Origin: UBA6168 sp964442355
GTDB taxonomy: Bacteria > Bacteroidota > Bacteroidia > Chitinophagales > Saprospiraceae
NCBI GenBank assembly: GCA_964442355.1
Contig: CAYTZS010000005.1
Coordinates: forward strand, 1 to 64,000
DNA: 64,000 nt
Direction: 5' to 3'
The notes under the pieces were generated by a model, which saw nothing but the letters and a program-made list of their open reading frames with translations, was not told the origin of the DNA and searched no databases. Position numbers and translations under genes: made by a program. Below are positions 26,577-35,273 of the stretch, piece by piece; position 1 is the first letter of the stretch; every line of letters starts with the position of its first letter.

Positions 26577-27233
26577 ATGAGCGATTCGCCCATCATCATC
26601 ACGTTGTCCCACCAGAAGGGTGGGGTAGGCAAAAGCACCCTGGCTTTCAACCTTGCCGCTTACTTCCAAAAGCAGGGGGATGCCTGCGCCGTCGTTGACA
26701 GCGACTTGCAGGGGACCATCACGGAAATCTACAACAACTTCTCGGAGGACAAGGAGACCATCTCCGGGGTAAAGCTGATCCGCAGGGACGCATTCAAGGA
26801 CTACAAGGAATTGCTGCGGCTCAACCAGTTTGCCCTGATTGTGATTGACACACCGCCGTACCTTTCGGCAGAGCTGAACCAGATTTATCCGATTTCCGAT
26901 TTTGTGCTGGTACCCACCAAGCCGTCCGTGAAGGATTACCTCGCCATTTCCAAGACCATTAACCTGATTCGCATGGCGAAGGCGGCTAACCCGCACGTGG
27001 AAACGGGCGTGGTCATCAACATGGCGGTACATTCGTCGAAGTTCAACTCCATCATCCGCGAGGAACTGGAGAAGGAGGACGTGCGGGTACTGCAAACTGA
27101 AATCGGGCAGCGGGTCGAGTTCACTCGCTACGAGCTGTATGCCGGCAGCATTTTCGAAACCGAAGATGAAAAGGCGCAAGCGGAGATTTCCGCACTCGGA
27201 AAAGAGGTTTTCACATTACTCAGCAACAACTAA
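26577..27233 (+). CDS. parA: ParA-family partition ATPase
   Basis: 218 residues. The start at 26577 (MSDSPIIITLSHQKGG) is preferred over an in-frame codon 14 residues upstream, which overlaps the promoter element. Deviant Walker A KGGVGKST is at residues ~14-21, Walker A' follows as VVDSDLQGTI, and Walker B is LIVIDTPP. This is the short ParA type without an N-terminal HTH, as in plasmid type Ib systems. ParA forms ATP-bound dimers on the nucleoid that move plasmid-partner complexes. The partner is probably the small gene 11 bp downstream. With the nearby iterons and rep gene it identifies a low-copy replicon backbone. Confidence 0.95.
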   Translation: MSDSPIIITLSHQKGGVGKSTLAFNLAAYFQKQGDACAVVDSDLQGTITEIYNNFSEDKETISGVKLIRRDAFKDYKELLRLNQFALIVIDTPPYLSAELNQIYPISDFVLVPTKPSVKDYLAISKTINLIRMAKAANPHVETGVVINMAVHSSKFNSIIREELEKEDVRVLQTEIGQRVEFTRYELYAGSIFETEDEKAQAEISALGKEVFTLLSNN

Positions 27234-27243
27234 CCATTCCGCC

Positions 27244-27549
27244 ATGAATAAGAAAGAAGAACTGCAAAGGACATCGTTCAGCCAGATACGCCGCAACAAG
27301 GAGCAAGGCGTCGTGGAACAGGTGACACCGCCAGTGCAAAGGCAGGCAGTGATTAAGCCCGTCGCCAAGCAGGGGCGACCCACCAAGAAAGACCCCAACC
27401 AAAACTACGTGCGGATTGGGGCACTGGTACCGGAAGCTATGCGCGACCGGATGCACACGGCGCTGCGCACGTACCTGAAAGGCACCCACCTTTCCATAGA
27501 TGAGCTTATCACAGTTGCCGTAACCAACTACCTTGATTCAAAGGAATAG
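27244..27549 (+). CDS. Small DNA-binding partition partner
   Basis: 101 residues from ATG 27244. The N-terminus is basic and disordered (Arg/Lys/Gln rich). The C-terminal ~50 residues (NYVRIGALVPEAMRDRMHTAL, then STIDELI-like HLSIDELITVAVTNYL) have the strand-helix-helix layout of ribbon-helix-helix proteins. That is the layout of ParG-type partners of short ParA proteins. It follows parA by 11 bp. Binding to the A/T-rich repeats upstream of parA would fit, but this is inference. Confidence 0.75.
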   Translation: MNKKEELQRTSFSQIRRNKEQGVVEQVTPPVQRQAVIKPVAKQGRPTKKDPNQNYVRIGALVPEAMRDRMHTALRTYLKGTHLSIDELITVAVTNYLDSKE

Positions 27550-27620
27550 GAAATAACTTCGTAACTATTTCATTTTCAGCGAATTATGCGCATGGCATTT
27601 ATCGGAAAGCCAGTCAAGTT

Positions 27621-28322
27621 CGGACAAATTATGGGCGGTTACTGCCCTTACATTCAGAACTGTTCAAGGGAAGCAAGCTGAAATCCCCCTAACTGATATA
27701 CGGACATTTTATGGGTGGTAAATGATGGCCATACCTCATTGTCTAATGTTGCAACGCCAAACACGGACAAAATAAGGGGGTTGCATAGAGTATGGTTCTA
27801 AACTATTGATAATCAGCAATTTAAAATCATAAATTATTGATGTACTACGGACAAAAAAGGGGAATTAACAAAAACCTATGCAGTAAGGCCGAAAGTCGGC
27901 TTGCAAATACGGACAATTTATGGGAAGAGATAAAAGGGCATAAAAGCACGGACAATTTATGGGAGAGGACAGCAGCAGCAATTGAAATACGGACAGATTG
28001 TGGGTGAAGATAGAGAATAGACGTTTTAGCTACACCTGAATCATCTTGAAAATACGGACAATTTATGGGGGGTTTAAGGAAATATTGACTATAAATATCA
28101 ACAACAGCCTTGTTTGTTCTTTTTTTACATTTTACATTATTCTTTTTAAGACCGTTACAATGCTTTGATAATCAGATTGTTGCAAGGCTATCAACGGACA
28201 TATAATGGGTGATTTAAGGACGGATTATGGGTTAATGTCTGACAAATTATGGGATAGGTACGGACAATATATGGGCGAAAGAATGACTTATCATGGGTGA
28301 AGTACGGACAGATTATGGGCGG
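27621..28322 (+). repeat. Iteron array, plasmid replication origin
   Basis: About fourteen directly repeated copies of CGGACAATTTATGGGNGG-like sequence. Good copies begin at 27621, 27701, 27910, 27949, 27990, 28055, 28195, 28261 and 28305. Degenerate ones begin near 27764, 27848, 28218, 28239 and 28285. All lie in the same orientation, mostly preceded by TA, with irregular spacing. An A/T-rich tract at 28081-28160 could be the unwinding element. The array lies directly upstream of a Rep_3 initiator, the classic arrangement of iteron plasmids, in which Rep monomers bind iterons to open the origin. Irregular spacing and absence of cas genes exclude CRISPR. Confidence 0.92.
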
Positions 28323-28356
28323 CACAGAACCTGGCAGGGATATGTGGAAAACTAAA

Positions 28357-28384
28357 TACGGACAGAAACTTGGAAATGTCCGTA
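28357..28384. promoter_or_regulatory. Inverted half-iterons, likely rep operator
   Basis: TACGGACA (28357-28364) and its exact complement TGTCCGTA (28377-28384) are separated by 12 nt and lie 57 bp before the preferred rep start. The half-site equals the left part of the iteron. In iteron plasmids of this class, Rep dimers bind such an inverted repeat to repress rep transcription while monomers bind the direct repeats. This placement argues for starting rep at 28441 and not further upstream. Confidence 0.75.
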
Positions 28385-28440
28385 CTTCGTGGCAACCTTA
28401 CGCCAATATTGATACCGAAAAACGAAACCTTAAGACTCTC

Positions 28441-29826
28441 ATGCAAACCGAAGTCAGCACTCACAAGGATTTTGACAGGCAGTTGGTCGTCCGAAAGTCC
28501 AACAAGATAGTAGAGGCTAAATACCGCCTGAACCTGCGCGAACAGAAGTTCATCCTCTACATGGTCTCCATGCTCGACACCCGCGATTCCGACTTCCGCT
28601 ACCAGCGCGTGAAGATAAGCGACTTTGAGAGCGTGCTCAACCTTGACGGCAAAAAATGGGGCAGCATCTACCAAGTCGTAAAGGAAATCACAGAGTCGCT
28701 GAACGACAAGCCGCTCACCATCAGCAAGGAAGACGGTAAAAAGCTCATCATCAACTGGATTGCCTCTGCGGAGATAGAGCCGGGCAGCGGCGTTATCGAG
28801 TTCGAGTTTTCCGACAAGCTGAAACCCTATCTGTTGCAGCTCCGGGAGCATTTCACGCAGTACGAACTCAAGAATATCCTCCAACTAAAAAGCAGTTTTT
28901 CCATCCGGATGTACGAGATACTGAAGGCGCACGAGTACCAGCGCAAAGTGACCTTCGAGGTGGAAGAACTCAAGCAACTACTTGGCGTGGACGACAAGTA
29001 CGACGTTTACTACGACTTCAAGAAACGGGTGCTGAACACGGCGCAAAAGGAATTGAGGGAAAAATCGGACATCGCCTTCAAGTTCAAGGAGAAGCGGCAG
29101 GAGCGCAAGATACATTCCATTTTTTTCGAGATACTGAAGAACAATAGGGGAGGGGAGGGCTTTGATGGCGAAAACAAGCAGGCGGACGTGCCAAAAGCCG
29201 AGGTGCTGCCGATGAACCCCACTATCGAGCGGCTCATTGGTGCGGGTTTTACCCATGCAAAGGCTGCGGAGGTCTATCAAAAAGGGTTCGACTCCATCCA
29301 CGACGAAGCGAAGCGCCAAGCGGTAGAAGCGCAATTCGGCACAGTGGATGCGTGGCTCATCGAACGGCTGGATTTTCTTGCCATCGAAATGGCAAAGGGC
29401 AAGCTGAAAAGTCCGCAGGGTTTTTTTCTCAAATCCCTCGAAGCGCAGTACACGAGTGCAGAACTGGAGGCGCAAAAAAAGGAGCAGGAAGTGCGCAAAA
29501 GAAGCGTAGCCAGGGAAGCAAGCAAGAAGCAGTTGGAGGCGGATATAGAAAAGTTGAGCCGTGAACTTTGGGAAGAAAAGAGTCAGTTGGTAGAATCGCT
29601 CCTCAGGGGTAGCGAATTGCTCCAATCGGCGGTGATGCAGGAGACTGCCAAGGGCGGCATTACCTATCGGGCCTACAATCCAGCGTTGTCGCCTTTGGAA
29701 AATTTTGCGAAGGGCGGCAGCAACAAGATGGCGGTTTTTACGGCAGTGACTGTTTTGCGGGCGGCGGATTTTTTGCGGTTCAAGGAGAAGGAGGGGTTGT
29801 TGGAGAATTTGAAGCGGCGGAGGTGA
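28441..29826 (+). CDS. Rep_3-family plasmid replication initiator
   Basis: 461 residues from ATG 28441 (MQTEVSTHKDF). The frame is open further upstream to 28297, but that would run through the last iteron and the inverted operator. Two winged-helix Rep_3 domains are visible: QLVVRKSNKIVEAKYRLNLREQKFILYMVSML (dimerisation half), and HFTQYELKNILQLKSSFSIRMYEILKAHEYQ with GVDDKYDVYYDFKKRVLNTAQKEL (iteron-binding half). A ~200-residue C-terminal extension rich in Lys, Glu and Ala is longer than usual and partly coiled coil (LEAQKKEQEVRKRSVAREASKKQLE). It should bind the iterons at 27621-28322 and recruit the host replisome. Confidence 0.93.
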   Translation: MQTEVSTHKDFDRQLVVRKSNKIVEAKYRLNLREQKFILYMVSMLDTRDSDFRYQRVKISDFESVLNLDGKKWGSIYQVVKEITESLNDKPLTISKEDGKKLIINWIASAEIEPGSGVIEFEFSDKLKPYLLQLREHFTQYELKNILQLKSSFSIRMYEILKAHEYQRKVTFEVEELKQLLGVDDKYDVYYDFKKRVLNTAQKELREKSDIAFKFKEKRQERKIHSIFFEILKNNRGGEGFDGENKQADVPKAEVLPMNPTIERLIGAGFTHAKAAEVYQKGFDSIHDEAKRQAVEAQFGTVDAWLIERLDFLAIEMAKGKLKSPQGFFLKSLEAQYTSAELEAQKKEQEVRKRSVAREASKKQLEADIEKLSRELWEEKSQLVESLLRGSELLQSAVMQETAKGGITYRAYNPALSPLENFAKGGSNKMAVFTAVTVLRAADFLRFKEKEGLLENLKRRR

Positions 29827-30228
29827 CTGTTAAATGATGTACTATGCGTATCAATGCAGAAAACACTACAGTAAGTTGAATAAAAAGTTCTGCCCCAATC
29901 GGGACAGTCCGAAAAGCGCAATTCTTCGAAATTTTTTTGTTCTAAAAATAGCACAAAAAGAACCCATTTTTCCTCCTTGGTGGAACTGGGCAGAAATGAC
30001 AGATGCCCAGCACAACTAGGGGCAGTAGGGTAGGGGTGTCCCTGTACATCGACTACTCCTCTGCTGGGTCTTTGCAGAAACGATATTCTAATGATTGAGC
30101 GGAAATAAAACGACGGCACTTTAATTTCTAGGAGAGTTTGTCTACTGCGAGTTGTTCTGGATTTGGTAGTTGATAATTGTACTTTTTTTGTTGCAACAAC
30201 AATCCAATTCTAAAATTGAACCAATAAA
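29827..30228. other. Intergenic stretch with TTGTTGCAACAA palindrome
   Basis: About 400 bp without a credible gene after rep. Its only clear structure is the perfect 12-bp palindrome TTGTTGCAACAA at 30188-30199, 29 bp before the start of the HTH/PLD-like gene, a plausible operator for that gene. No clear terminator after rep. Confidence 0.45.
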
Positions 30229-31128
30229 ATGGATAGTGCTATCATTAAGCAAGGGTTTGGCCTATTGAAACGGGAAAAACATTACGACCAACTTACCGTC
30301 GTCAACAAGTTAAAATATTTGAATTTTTCGGTTTCACCAGCCACCTTTGGGAAAATTCTAAAAGGCTTAAAAGTTGGGGAAATTTCTCTGGGAACAGTGC
30401 GTAAAGGCATCCAATTGCTTATCAAGGAAGAGCTTGATTTGGAATGGTGTAATGGCAATTATGTTGAATTGAATTCACCCAATTGGAAACCTACCGAGGT
30501 GAGAGAAACTACCCAGAAGGTATTATCCCTTGTGCTAAACCCCGGTTTAACCCTTCATACAGAAGGGAGATTGGAAATACAGCAAAAGGTAAAGTTTATT
30601 TCAAACGCACAAAAGGAAGTGGTTGAATTCGGAGTGACGCTCAATACTTTTACGTCCTATTTCAATTCAAGGAAGGACAGCGAATTCAAGAGTCATGTCG
30701 AAGTGCTATTGAATAGGGGCGTCAATTTTAAATGTTATTTGCTTGACCCCGAATGCAATGAAGCGGGCGTATATTTTGACGACAGGAAGCGGGAACAGGA
30801 GGATGAAATCATCAATGTTGAACCGATAAGGGGCAGTATAAGAAAGCTTGCCTCCATTCAGAAGAATATTGCAGAAGCAGGATACCCGGGTAAGTTTGAG
30901 GTATTCACCTATAAGCACATCCCCTATAACTATTTCATGGTAGTGGACGGCAACACACCCAATGGAAGCATGATGGTGTCGCACTATCTCTATGGCATCC
31001 CAAGGGCCAAGTGTCCTGTGCTTGAGTTTACCAAAAGCGACAACCATGACCTCTATAAGCGGTATTGGAACTCCTTTCAAAAATTAACCAAGGGAGCTAA
31101 AGCCATTTCTGAGGAAGGAAAACTTTGA
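30229..31128 (+). CDS. HTH plus phospholipase D-like (DUF5919-like) protein
   Basis: 299 residues. The N-terminal ~70 residues look like a helix-turn-helix (VVNKLKYLNFSVSPATFGKILKG, then GTVRKGIQLLI). From about 125 on (FISNAQKEVVEFGVTLNTFTSYF, then VLLNRGVNFKCYLLDPE, then YFMVVDGNTPNGSMMVSHYLYG) it resembles PLD-like domains of the DUF5919 type. The canonical HKD catalytic motif is absent, so it may bind a ligand without cutting. It is a single gene between rep and a secreted Fn3 protein, with a palindrome just upstream. Stress- or nucleotide-sensing regulator is a guess; family assignment is by eye. Confidence 0.55.
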   Translation: MDSAIIKQGFGLLKREKHYDQLTVVNKLKYLNFSVSPATFGKILKGLKVGEISLGTVRKGIQLLIKEELDLEWCNGNYVELNSPNWKPTEVRETTQKVLSLVLNPGLTLHTEGRLEIQQKVKFISNAQKEVVEFGVTLNTFTSYFNSRKDSEFKSHVEVLLNRGVNFKCYLLDPECNEAGVYFDDRKREQEDEIINVEPIRGSIRKLASIQKNIAEAGYPGKFEVFTYKHIPYNYFMVVDGNTPNGSMMVSHYLYGIPRAKCPVLEFTKSDNHDLYKRYWNSFQKLTKGAKAISEEGKL

Positions 31129-31159
31129 AGGAATAATGTCGCTACTTGATTGACGCCAT

Positions 31160-31181
31160 CCTAAATTTACCTAAATTTAGG
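31160..31181. repeat. Direct repeat and palindrome CCTAAATTTA
   Basis: CCTAAATTTA is repeated in tandem at 31160-31169 and 31170-31179, and the second copy extends to the perfect palindrome CCTAAATTTAGG (31170-31181). It lies 31 bp after the HTH/PLD-like gene, in the 373-bp gene-free stretch 31129-31501. It lacks a GC-rich stem, so it looks more like a protein-binding site than a terminator. I see nothing else convincing in that stretch. Confidence 0.4.
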
Positions 31182-31501
31182 TAAAACGCTCTAAATCAAA
31201 TCATTAAAGCGGGCAGTTTTTATGTCCCCGACCTTTGTCCTGTCAAAACTGATGAACAGGTCCGGTACTGCGGGATGAATAATTGGCGCTTATTGCCTAC
31301 TTGTGCTCCCGCCGATTCTCCAGACAAGAATGGTTTTTAGAAGGCGGTAGTTGAATTTCGTTTTTCCGATTTCATCGAGAGGAACGGGATTGCTACGAAT
31401 CCACTCGCCAAGCTTTTTGCTTCGGTTGGTACTGGATTCTCATGCCCAAAAATGCTTGCTGGTAGCCTTTCATCCATTTTCTCATCCATTTTTTTACTAT
31501 T

Positions 31502-31882
31502 ATGAAAGTTGCACTTAAAAACAGCAAGTCGGCAATTGCCATCGTCTTTTTCCTTTTTTCACTGTTGGCACATACTGCAACGAGCTACGCTGCACAACCA
31601 GCCAATGACGACTGTGAGTGTCCCTCTCCCGTCGTAACCAAGACCTTCCAATCCTCAACAGCTATCGCATTTTCTTGGGGAAATGTGTCAGGTGCAGTTG
31701 GTTACCGGGTTTGGTACGTCAGGAAAGGGGATAACTTTACCAGTCAGGAAATCAACACTGGGGCAACTTCGGTCAGCTTTACCAATCTAAGTGCCGGAAC
31801 CTACCAGTTCTATTTCGTTACGGATTGCGGTGGAGGGGAGATGTCCCAAATCATCATCATGGATGACTTGATAATGGGATAA
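31502..31882 (+). CDS. Small secreted fibronectin type III protein
   Basis: 126 residues. A signal peptide (AIAIVFFLFSLLAHTATSYAAQ) is followed by one Fn3-like domain (residues ~40-126): ITAIAFSW-type strand with AFSWGNVSGAVGYRVWYVRKG, then TSVSFTNLSAGTYQFYFVTDCGGG. Fn3 domains mediate binding at the cell surface. There is no T9SS tail and no transmembrane segment. It stands alone and ends at a strong terminator. Function unknown. Confidence 0.7.
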   Translation: MKVALKNSKSAIAIVFFLFSLLAHTATSYAAQPANDDCECPSPVVTKTFQSSTAIAFSWGNVSGAVGYRVWYVRKGDNFTSQEINTGATSVSFTNLSAGTYQFYFVTDCGGGEMSQIIIMDDLIMG

Positions 31883-31892
31883 TGCCATGCTT

Positions 31893-31922
31893 GCCGCTCA
31901 TCAGCTTACACTGATGGGCGGC
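31893..31922. terminator. Bidirectional terminator between convergent genes
   Basis: A 12-bp stem (GCCGCTCATCAG / CTGATGGGCGGC, one G-T pair) with loop CTTACA sits in the 43-bp gap between the Fn3 gene (+) and the gene at 31926-33347 (-). The stem is strong, though T-tracts are short on either side. Confidence 0.75.
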
Positions 31923-31925
31923 AGG

Positions 31926-33347
31926 CTAACCCTTATAGTCTGATATCTTTTCAAGGAGCCATGACTTGAAATAAATAGGGTTGGTGTTTTGAATTTCATT
32001 GATGATGGATTCCTTGGTTTCCTTGCGACGTATCAGCTTCTTTACAATCTTGATGAAATTGGCGGTAGCCGTTATGGATTCCCGCTTTGGTGTTTGGTGG
32101 CGTTTAAGATAAAGTTCGAATGAAAAACAAAAATCTTCAGTGTCGAAATTTTCGTCAGCGATTTCAAAATAGCTTCTCAATATCAGCGACTTCGAGCGTA
32201 TAGCGTGGAGCAGGTCGGAAAACGTGACATCGGCCAGCTTGTAAATAGCTTCTCTATAGTCCTTTTCCTCAAAAAGAATCATGGCCTCAGCCAATGCGAC
32301 AGCGTCCCCTCGGATACCTTCAGGCAATAGGTGTTCATATTTCTTGATAAAAGAGGAAGCCCACTTCAAGTCCTTTTGTATGCACGCCACATTGACAATA
32401 TTATTGAACTGACTTGAAGATATTTCCCCACTTCTATCAAACACGCTATTCTCTACGGCGAACATGTTCAGATTGTGGGCCATTTCCCAGTAGCTTTCAT
32501 CGCCCCTACGGATACAAATGGCGATGTGGTTATGGAGATAGCTAAGTATTGCGTGAAACTCTTCAGGGTCAATGGATTGGTTGTTCACTTTAAGATGGTG
32601 CTCCAAGTCCTTGAACTGGAAGTGCTGTTGGAAGGAAACCAGTTCATACACCTTCAGGTAGAGCGAAAAAAGCGGATGGTTAGAGATTGTTTTTGACTTT
32701 GAAAGTTCTGCAATTGCTGGCAGCACTTCCAAGCTGGCCACTTGGGACACCTGGTTTTGCCTGTTCGCCATTTCACAGGCAATTTTCAACCTGCTCACGG
32801 CATAATACACATCCAGGTCGTAGCCACAATCGCTCAAGGCTTGAATGTCAATTCTCTGTTTGTCATAGGTCAAATGGTAATAGAAAAAGTAGTTGGAGAC
32901 CATCCCTTTCATGTAGTCCAGAACGGTTGACTTGGGCATTTTTTCCACTTCCCGCTGAAGCATTGCCGCCTTTCTTGAGTATTCCGCCGATAAGCCGCGT
33001 TCTTTTAAGATTGACATCCAAAAAGCCCGGCTTTCAAACGAATCTGCCTTTAGTTTTTCAAGTAGCAGGTATTCCTTCAACCAAAGGTGAAGGTCTGAAA
33101 GCGCATTCAACATCTTGACCCTGTTAGACTTTTTAACATCCAAAGGCTCGTTGAAAATCTTTTTATAGGCATTGTCCACATCAAGTTTTCCTTCATTGTT
33201 AATGAAAGGGAGGTGTTTCCGCACATAATCGAAAACACTTATCGCAACCTCGTCGTGGCAGTGAAGCCGTTTCAGATATTTTCCAAAAGCCTGCATCTCT
33301 TTTTCATTGAGCGTTCGAGCAAGTCTTACAAATTTGGTTTTTTCCAT
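31926..33347 (-). CDS. Uncharacterised all-helical protein
   Basis: 473 residues, no signal peptide or membrane segment. The sequence is almost entirely amphipathic helix with TPR-like spacing in places (ALAEAMILFEEKDYREAIYKLADVTF; SKSLILRSYFEIADENFD). It begins with a conserved-looking FVRLARTLNEKEMQAFGKYLKRLHC. I think it is a lineage-specific Bacteroidota protein but do not recognise a named family. It is a single gene transcribed away from the HTH gene at 33678, with 330 bp between them. No function can be assigned. Confidence 0.75.
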   Translation of the reverse strand: MEKTKFVRLARTLNEKEMQAFGKYLKRLHCHDEVAISVFDYVRKHLPFINNEGKLDVDNAYKKIFNEPLDVKKSNRVKMLNALSDLHLWLKEYLLLEKLKADSFESRAFWMSILKERGLSAEYSRKAAMLQREVEKMPKSTVLDYMKGMVSNYFFYYHLTYDKQRIDIQALSDCGYDLDVYYAVSRLKIACEMANRQNQVSQVASLEVLPAIAELSKSKTISNHPLFSLYLKVYELVSFQQHFQFKDLEHHLKVNNQSIDPEEFHAILSYLHNHIAICIRRGDESYWEMAHNLNMFAVENSVFDRSGEISSSQFNNIVNVACIQKDLKWASSFIKKYEHLLPEGIRGDAVALAEAMILFEEKDYREAIYKLADVTFSDLLHAIRSKSLILRSYFEIADENFDTEDFCFSFELYLKRHQTPKRESITATANFIKIVKKLIRRKETKESIINEIQNTNPIYFKSWLLEKISDYKG

Positions 33348-33619
33348 TAGTCAGTTTTTACTGTTGCGGTGAAATATTTTTTAAACTACTGAATTCAGGT
33401 TTTTATCAGCTTTAGCAGTTAGCTAGGGTTTATAGCGCAAAAATAGAAACTAAAGTCTTGATTTTGTGACGTTTATGAATGGATTGCTCTAAACCAGCGA
33501 TTTGTTGTAAATGCAACTGCAATCTTTCATCAGTCAGGATAATCTTGAAAATCCGAGGTGAAAGCGGTGAAATTTGAATTTGCCATTTTTTATATTTTTA
33601 AATCACTTTTAAGCGCTTT

Positions 33620-33650
33620 TTGATTCCAGCGAATTTAATCCCTAAATTCA
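33620..33650 (+). promoter_or_regulatory. Weak promoter candidate before the HTH/large operon
   Basis: TTG at 33620-33622, a 20-nt spacer, then TAAATTCA at 33643-33650, a partial match to TAnnTTTG. It is the best candidate I see in the 330-bp gene-free stretch 33348-33677 and lies 28 bp before the ATG at 33678. If real it may drive the HTH gene and possibly the following operon. Confidence 0.3.
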
Positions 33651-33677
33651 CACGCAAAACATATCAAACTCAAGGAT

Positions 33678-33992
33678 ATGGAAGGAAATCGCAAACACTT
33701 GTTAGACCGTTTTCAGCGGCACTTGGAAGAACGTTACCAAGCTTGGTGTGACAGGCATGGCGTACAGAAATCGGATGACCATTTGGTCACTTTTCTCATT
33801 GACCAAGACCTGATTCCATCCATGCAAATTCAGCGGTACGCCATACTCAACGAATTTGACAAATTGAGCCAATCCCCTGAATTCCATAAGACGCTCACTG
33901 TGAACACCCTTGCGCACCGCTTCAATATTTCAGAGCGCACGGTTTGGAACATCCTTAAGAACAGTGGTGTGCGGAATGTCAAACAGCATTAA
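33678..33992 (+). CDS. Small helix-turn-helix protein, candidate operon regulator
   Basis: 104 residues. The C-terminal ~30 residues form a typical HTH (LTVNTLAHRFNISERTVWNILKNSGV). The N-terminal part is helical and charged (LLDRFQRHLEERYQAWCDRHG). It resembles small Bacteroidota transposon-type or regulatory HTH proteins but has no catalytic domain. It lies 89 bp before the nucleoside phosphorylase gene on the same strand, at the head of the 24-kb operon. A regulatory role there is inferred from position. Confidence 0.7.
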   Translation: MEGNRKHLLDRFQRHLEERYQAWCDRHGVQKSDDHLVTFLIDQDLIPSMQIQRYAILNEFDKLSQSPEFHKTLTVNTLAHRFNISERTVWNILKNSGVRNVKQH

Positions 33993-34081
33993 GCCTTTGC
34001 TTGCCTCTCTACTGAACATCCTTCTGAGAAAACTCCAACGCATTTTTAACAATGGCTTTTCGAAAGCCTTTAGCAATCACG

Positions 34082-35245
34082 ATGAACGTAGCACTTTTAA
34101 CTCCCATCCCGGTAGAACATGATGCCATCATGGCACACCTACCTTCGCTCACTGAGCAATTGGTTGGCGGGAACCGTTACCTTTTGGGAGCGTTTGAAGG
34201 CAAATTCCATCACTTCAGCGTCATCACGCTCCAATCCGGGTCAAAGAACGAGAACACTGCTTTGGCAACTGAGCGGGTTATTCGCCAGTTCAATCCCATG
34301 GCCGTCATCCTTGCTGGCGTGGCAGGAGGGGTGAAGGATGTCGAAATCGGCGATTTAGTTATTGGGACGAAGTACTACGGTTACGAATTCGGCAAGGTGA
34401 CACCTGATGGCTTTGCCGCAAGACCGGAATCAGGGCCATACAGCAAAGAACTCCTCACGCTTGCACAATCGGTGGCCGGAAATGGCCACTGGAAACACCG
34501 GGCAAAAAACGCTGATAAATCCAGAGTTGTATTCGGTGCCATCGCCGCCGGGAACAAGGTCATCGCCGCCACCGATTCGGATGCCTACCGACTGCTCAAA
34601 CAGACCTACAACGATACCACTGCCATCGAAATGGAGGCAATAGGGTTCGGGCAGGCGATGCAGGCTTACCAGTCTATTCGCTTCCTGAACGTGCGGGGAA
34701 TTTCGGATTTGCTTGACGGGAAATCGAAGTCTGACGCTGGCGGCTCGCAGGAGTTGGCGGCGGCTAACATGGCGGCGTTTGTGTTCGAATTGCTTTATCA
34801 ATTGGATGTTTCACAATTTAAAATATTCGGGAGTATGGATATTAAGGAGCTGTCAAAGGAAATCATTGGGCTGATTTTGCCTATTGTCAAGTTGGATGCG
34901 GTAATGGAAATCGGTGATGATTTCAAAGATGCGACGAATGGGGCGGTGAGGGAACTTTGGGCAAAGGTGAAGCCGCTGTTTATTGAGGAGTATGAGGCGT
35001 TGAAAAAAGAACCAGATGATACGGATGTACAAACAGCGGCAAGTATGAAATTAAAGCGGATAATGGAGGGTGAGGAAGTGTTGAAGCGGGAGTTGGAGGG
35101 GTTAGTGAGGAAGATTGAGCATGAGCAACCTGTGGGCTTCAATAACTCCGACATCATCACGGTCAAAAAAAGTAAAAACGTCATGATAGGCGGTACCATT
35201 TCGACAAGTGGTAACGTCCACTTTGGCGATGTCAAGGGTAAATAA
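34082..35245 (+). CDS. Nucleoside phosphorylase-like protein with IGD-motif tail
   Basis: 387 residues from ATG 34082 (MNVALLTPIPVEHDAI, the usual family start). An upstream ATG at 34052 lies inside a hairpin, GGCTTT-TCG-AAAGCC (34054-34068). Residues 1-235 form a PNP/UDP phosphorylase-MTAN domain: VILAGVAGGVKD, GDLVIGT, the substrate-binding AIEMEAIGF and the active-site region VRGISDLLDGK. Such domains cleave the glycosidic bond of nucleosides and occur as sensors or effectors in NTP-dependent conflict systems. Residues ~240-365 are a helical extension. The tail is SKNVMIGGTISTSGNVHFGD, the same motif found in four later proteins of the operon. It is followed 28 bp later by grpE. Confidence 0.85.
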   Translation: MNVALLTPIPVEHDAIMAHLPSLTEQLVGGNRYLLGAFEGKFHHFSVITLQSGSKNENTALATERVIRQFNPMAVILAGVAGGVKDVEIGDLVIGTKYYGYEFGKVTPDGFAARPESGPYSKELLTLAQSVAGNGHWKHRAKNADKSRVVFGAIAAGNKVIAATDSDAYRLLKQTYNDTTAIEMEAIGFGQAMQAYQSIRFLNVRGISDLLDGKSKSDAGGSQELAAANMAAFVFELLYQLDVSQFKIFGSMDIKELSKEIIGLILPIVKLDAVMEIGDDFKDATNGAVRELWAKVKPLFIEEYEALKKEPDDTDVQTAASMKLKRIMEGEEVLKRELEGLVRKIEHEQPVGFNNSDIITVKKSKNVMIGGTISTSGNVHFGDVKGK

Positions 35246-35273
35246 AGCTTACAATTTAAAAATCATTTCAAAC

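Noticed and set aside
27621..28322. CRISPR array
   Set aside because: Repeats are short (~18-20 bp), irregularly spaced from under 20 to over 100 bp and degenerate, with no cas genes; they sit upstream of rep and are iterons.
29834..30019. Short plus-strand open frame after rep
   Set aside because: 61 codons, no domain, no promoter or ribosome-binding context; probably chance.
31340..31492. Short minus-strand open frame in the gap before the Fn3 gene
   Set aside because: About 50 codons starting MDEKMDE with no similarity that I recognise and a low-complexity start; not supportable.
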